A stretch of DNA of 6,045 bases. Source: Trueperaceae bacterium. Its GTDB lineage: Bacteria; Deinococcota; Deinococci; Deinococcales; Trueperaceae. Where the stretch lies: positions 1 through 6,045 of the forward strand of contig SKSV01000420.1 in NCBI GenBank assembly GCA_007122815.1, written 5' to 3'. Shown one piece after another: positions 5,558 through 6,045 of the stretch. The notes under the pieces were generated by a model. It did not search any database, was not told the DNA's origin, and saw nothing but the letters and a program-made list of their open reading frames with translations. Both the position numbers and the translations under genes were made by a program. How positions within the stretch are numbered: position 1 is the stretch's first letter; every line of letters begins with the position of its first letter.

Positions 5558-6045
5558 TCACGTCCTGAAGAGCACGTCCTCGCGGTTGAAGTTCCGGTAC
5601 GCGAAGGCGAGCAGGACGGCGATCATCAGCGACAGCGACAGCCAGGTGATGAGCACCCCGCTCGCCGTGGCGGCGCCCTTCACCACGTCGTCCATCAGCA
5701 CCATGGCGTTGAGCAGGGGCACCCAGTAGAGGGTCTCACCGCCACCCATGAGGTCGCGGAACTGTAGCGAGATCGCGGGCAGGATCAGCAGGAACGACAG
5801 CGGCGCGACGTACGACTGCGCCTCCTTGAACGAGCGCGCGAAGAGCGCGATACCGATCAGGAGCGCTGCTATGACGCCGGCCATGAGGACGGCGGAGACC
5901 ACCAGCAGCAGCACCATCACGGGTGTCACGGTCAGTTGGCCGCCCATCACCGAGACCATCTCCGCGGCGCCTGCGTCGAGCCCGGGCAGGAAGGCGCCGC
6001 GCAGCACCAGCCCGCCCACGAGGAAGCCCATGATCGCCATCACCG
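5558..6045 (-). CDS. NatB-like ABC-2 type permease, C-terminal part (5' end outside window)
   Basis: The minus-strand frame is open through the window edge, so only the last 161 or so residues are seen; the apparent GTG/ATG at 6043-6038 is probably internal. The fragment is a membrane protein with hydrophobic segments at about 1-16, 41-68, 79-96, 104-118 and 128-148. The cytoplasmic-side motif ARSFKEAQSYVAPL (69-82), followed by a proline-containing helix, then VPLLNAMVLMDDV (108-120) and the C-terminal NREDVLFR (153-160), match the NatB/ABC-2 exporter family (COG1668). NatB, with the NatA ATPase, exports sodium in Bacillus, but many relatives have unknown substrates, so sodium export is only a possibility. 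An ATPase gene would be expected upstream, beyond the right edge. The gene converges with malQ and belongs to a different transcription unit. Family placement is fairly sure; specific function is not. Confidence 0.85.
   Translation of the reverse strand, partial: VMAIMGFLVGGLVLRGAFLPGLDAGAAEMVSVMGGQLTVTPVMVLLLVVSAVLMAGVIAALLIGIALFARSFKEAQSYVAPLSFLLILPAISLQFRDLMGGGETLYWVPLLNAMVLMDDVVKGAATASGVLITWLSLSLMIAVLLAFAYRNFNREDVLFRT

Overview
The window is about 6 kb of very GC-rich, densely coding bacterial chromosome. It has five protein genes (two cut by the window edges) and no RNA genes, transposons or CRISPR arrays. MalQ is strikingly like the Thermus amylomaltase. Together with the high GC, the PknB-type kinase and a -10-like box exactly placed for a leaderless message, this points to Deinococcota, perhaps a Truepera-like lineage. 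That assignment is inference from recalled family sequences, not from a search.

Layout. Positions 1-3862 hold a tightly packed plus-strand block. First is the 3' part of a Ser/Thr protein kinase (to 705). It overlaps by 4 bp an unusually large permease (702-2930), which overlaps by 1 bp a second, normal-sized permease (2930-3862). The two permeases are the paired membrane subunits of a BmpA/Nup-type nucleoside or simple-sugar ABC importer (BPD_transp_2 fold, COG4603 plus COG1079). The usual ATPase and lipoprotein genes are not in the window. A five-copy 12-13 bp tandem repeat runs from the end of the second permease gene almost to the ribosome binding site of malQ (3937-5487), which encodes a complete GH77 4-alpha-glucanotransferase. 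A 70-bp convergent gap with a GC-rich hairpin separates malQ from a minus-strand gene (5558 to beyond 6045) for the C-terminal part of a NatB-like ABC-2 permease.

How the parts may work together. The kinase and the two permeases look co-transcribed and translationally coupled, so kinase-linked control of uptake is a reasonable hypothesis. malQ may be a distal member of the same transcript or an independent gene with its own strong ribosome binding site. The most unusual items are the kinase-permease fusion of gene order, the DFD (instead of DFG) motif in the kinase, the roughly 200-residue N-terminal membrane extension and extra internal segments of the large permease, the candidate leaderless promoter inside the kinase gene, and the stop-codon-bearing tandem repeat. 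I do not see an obviously new defence or mobile system here.
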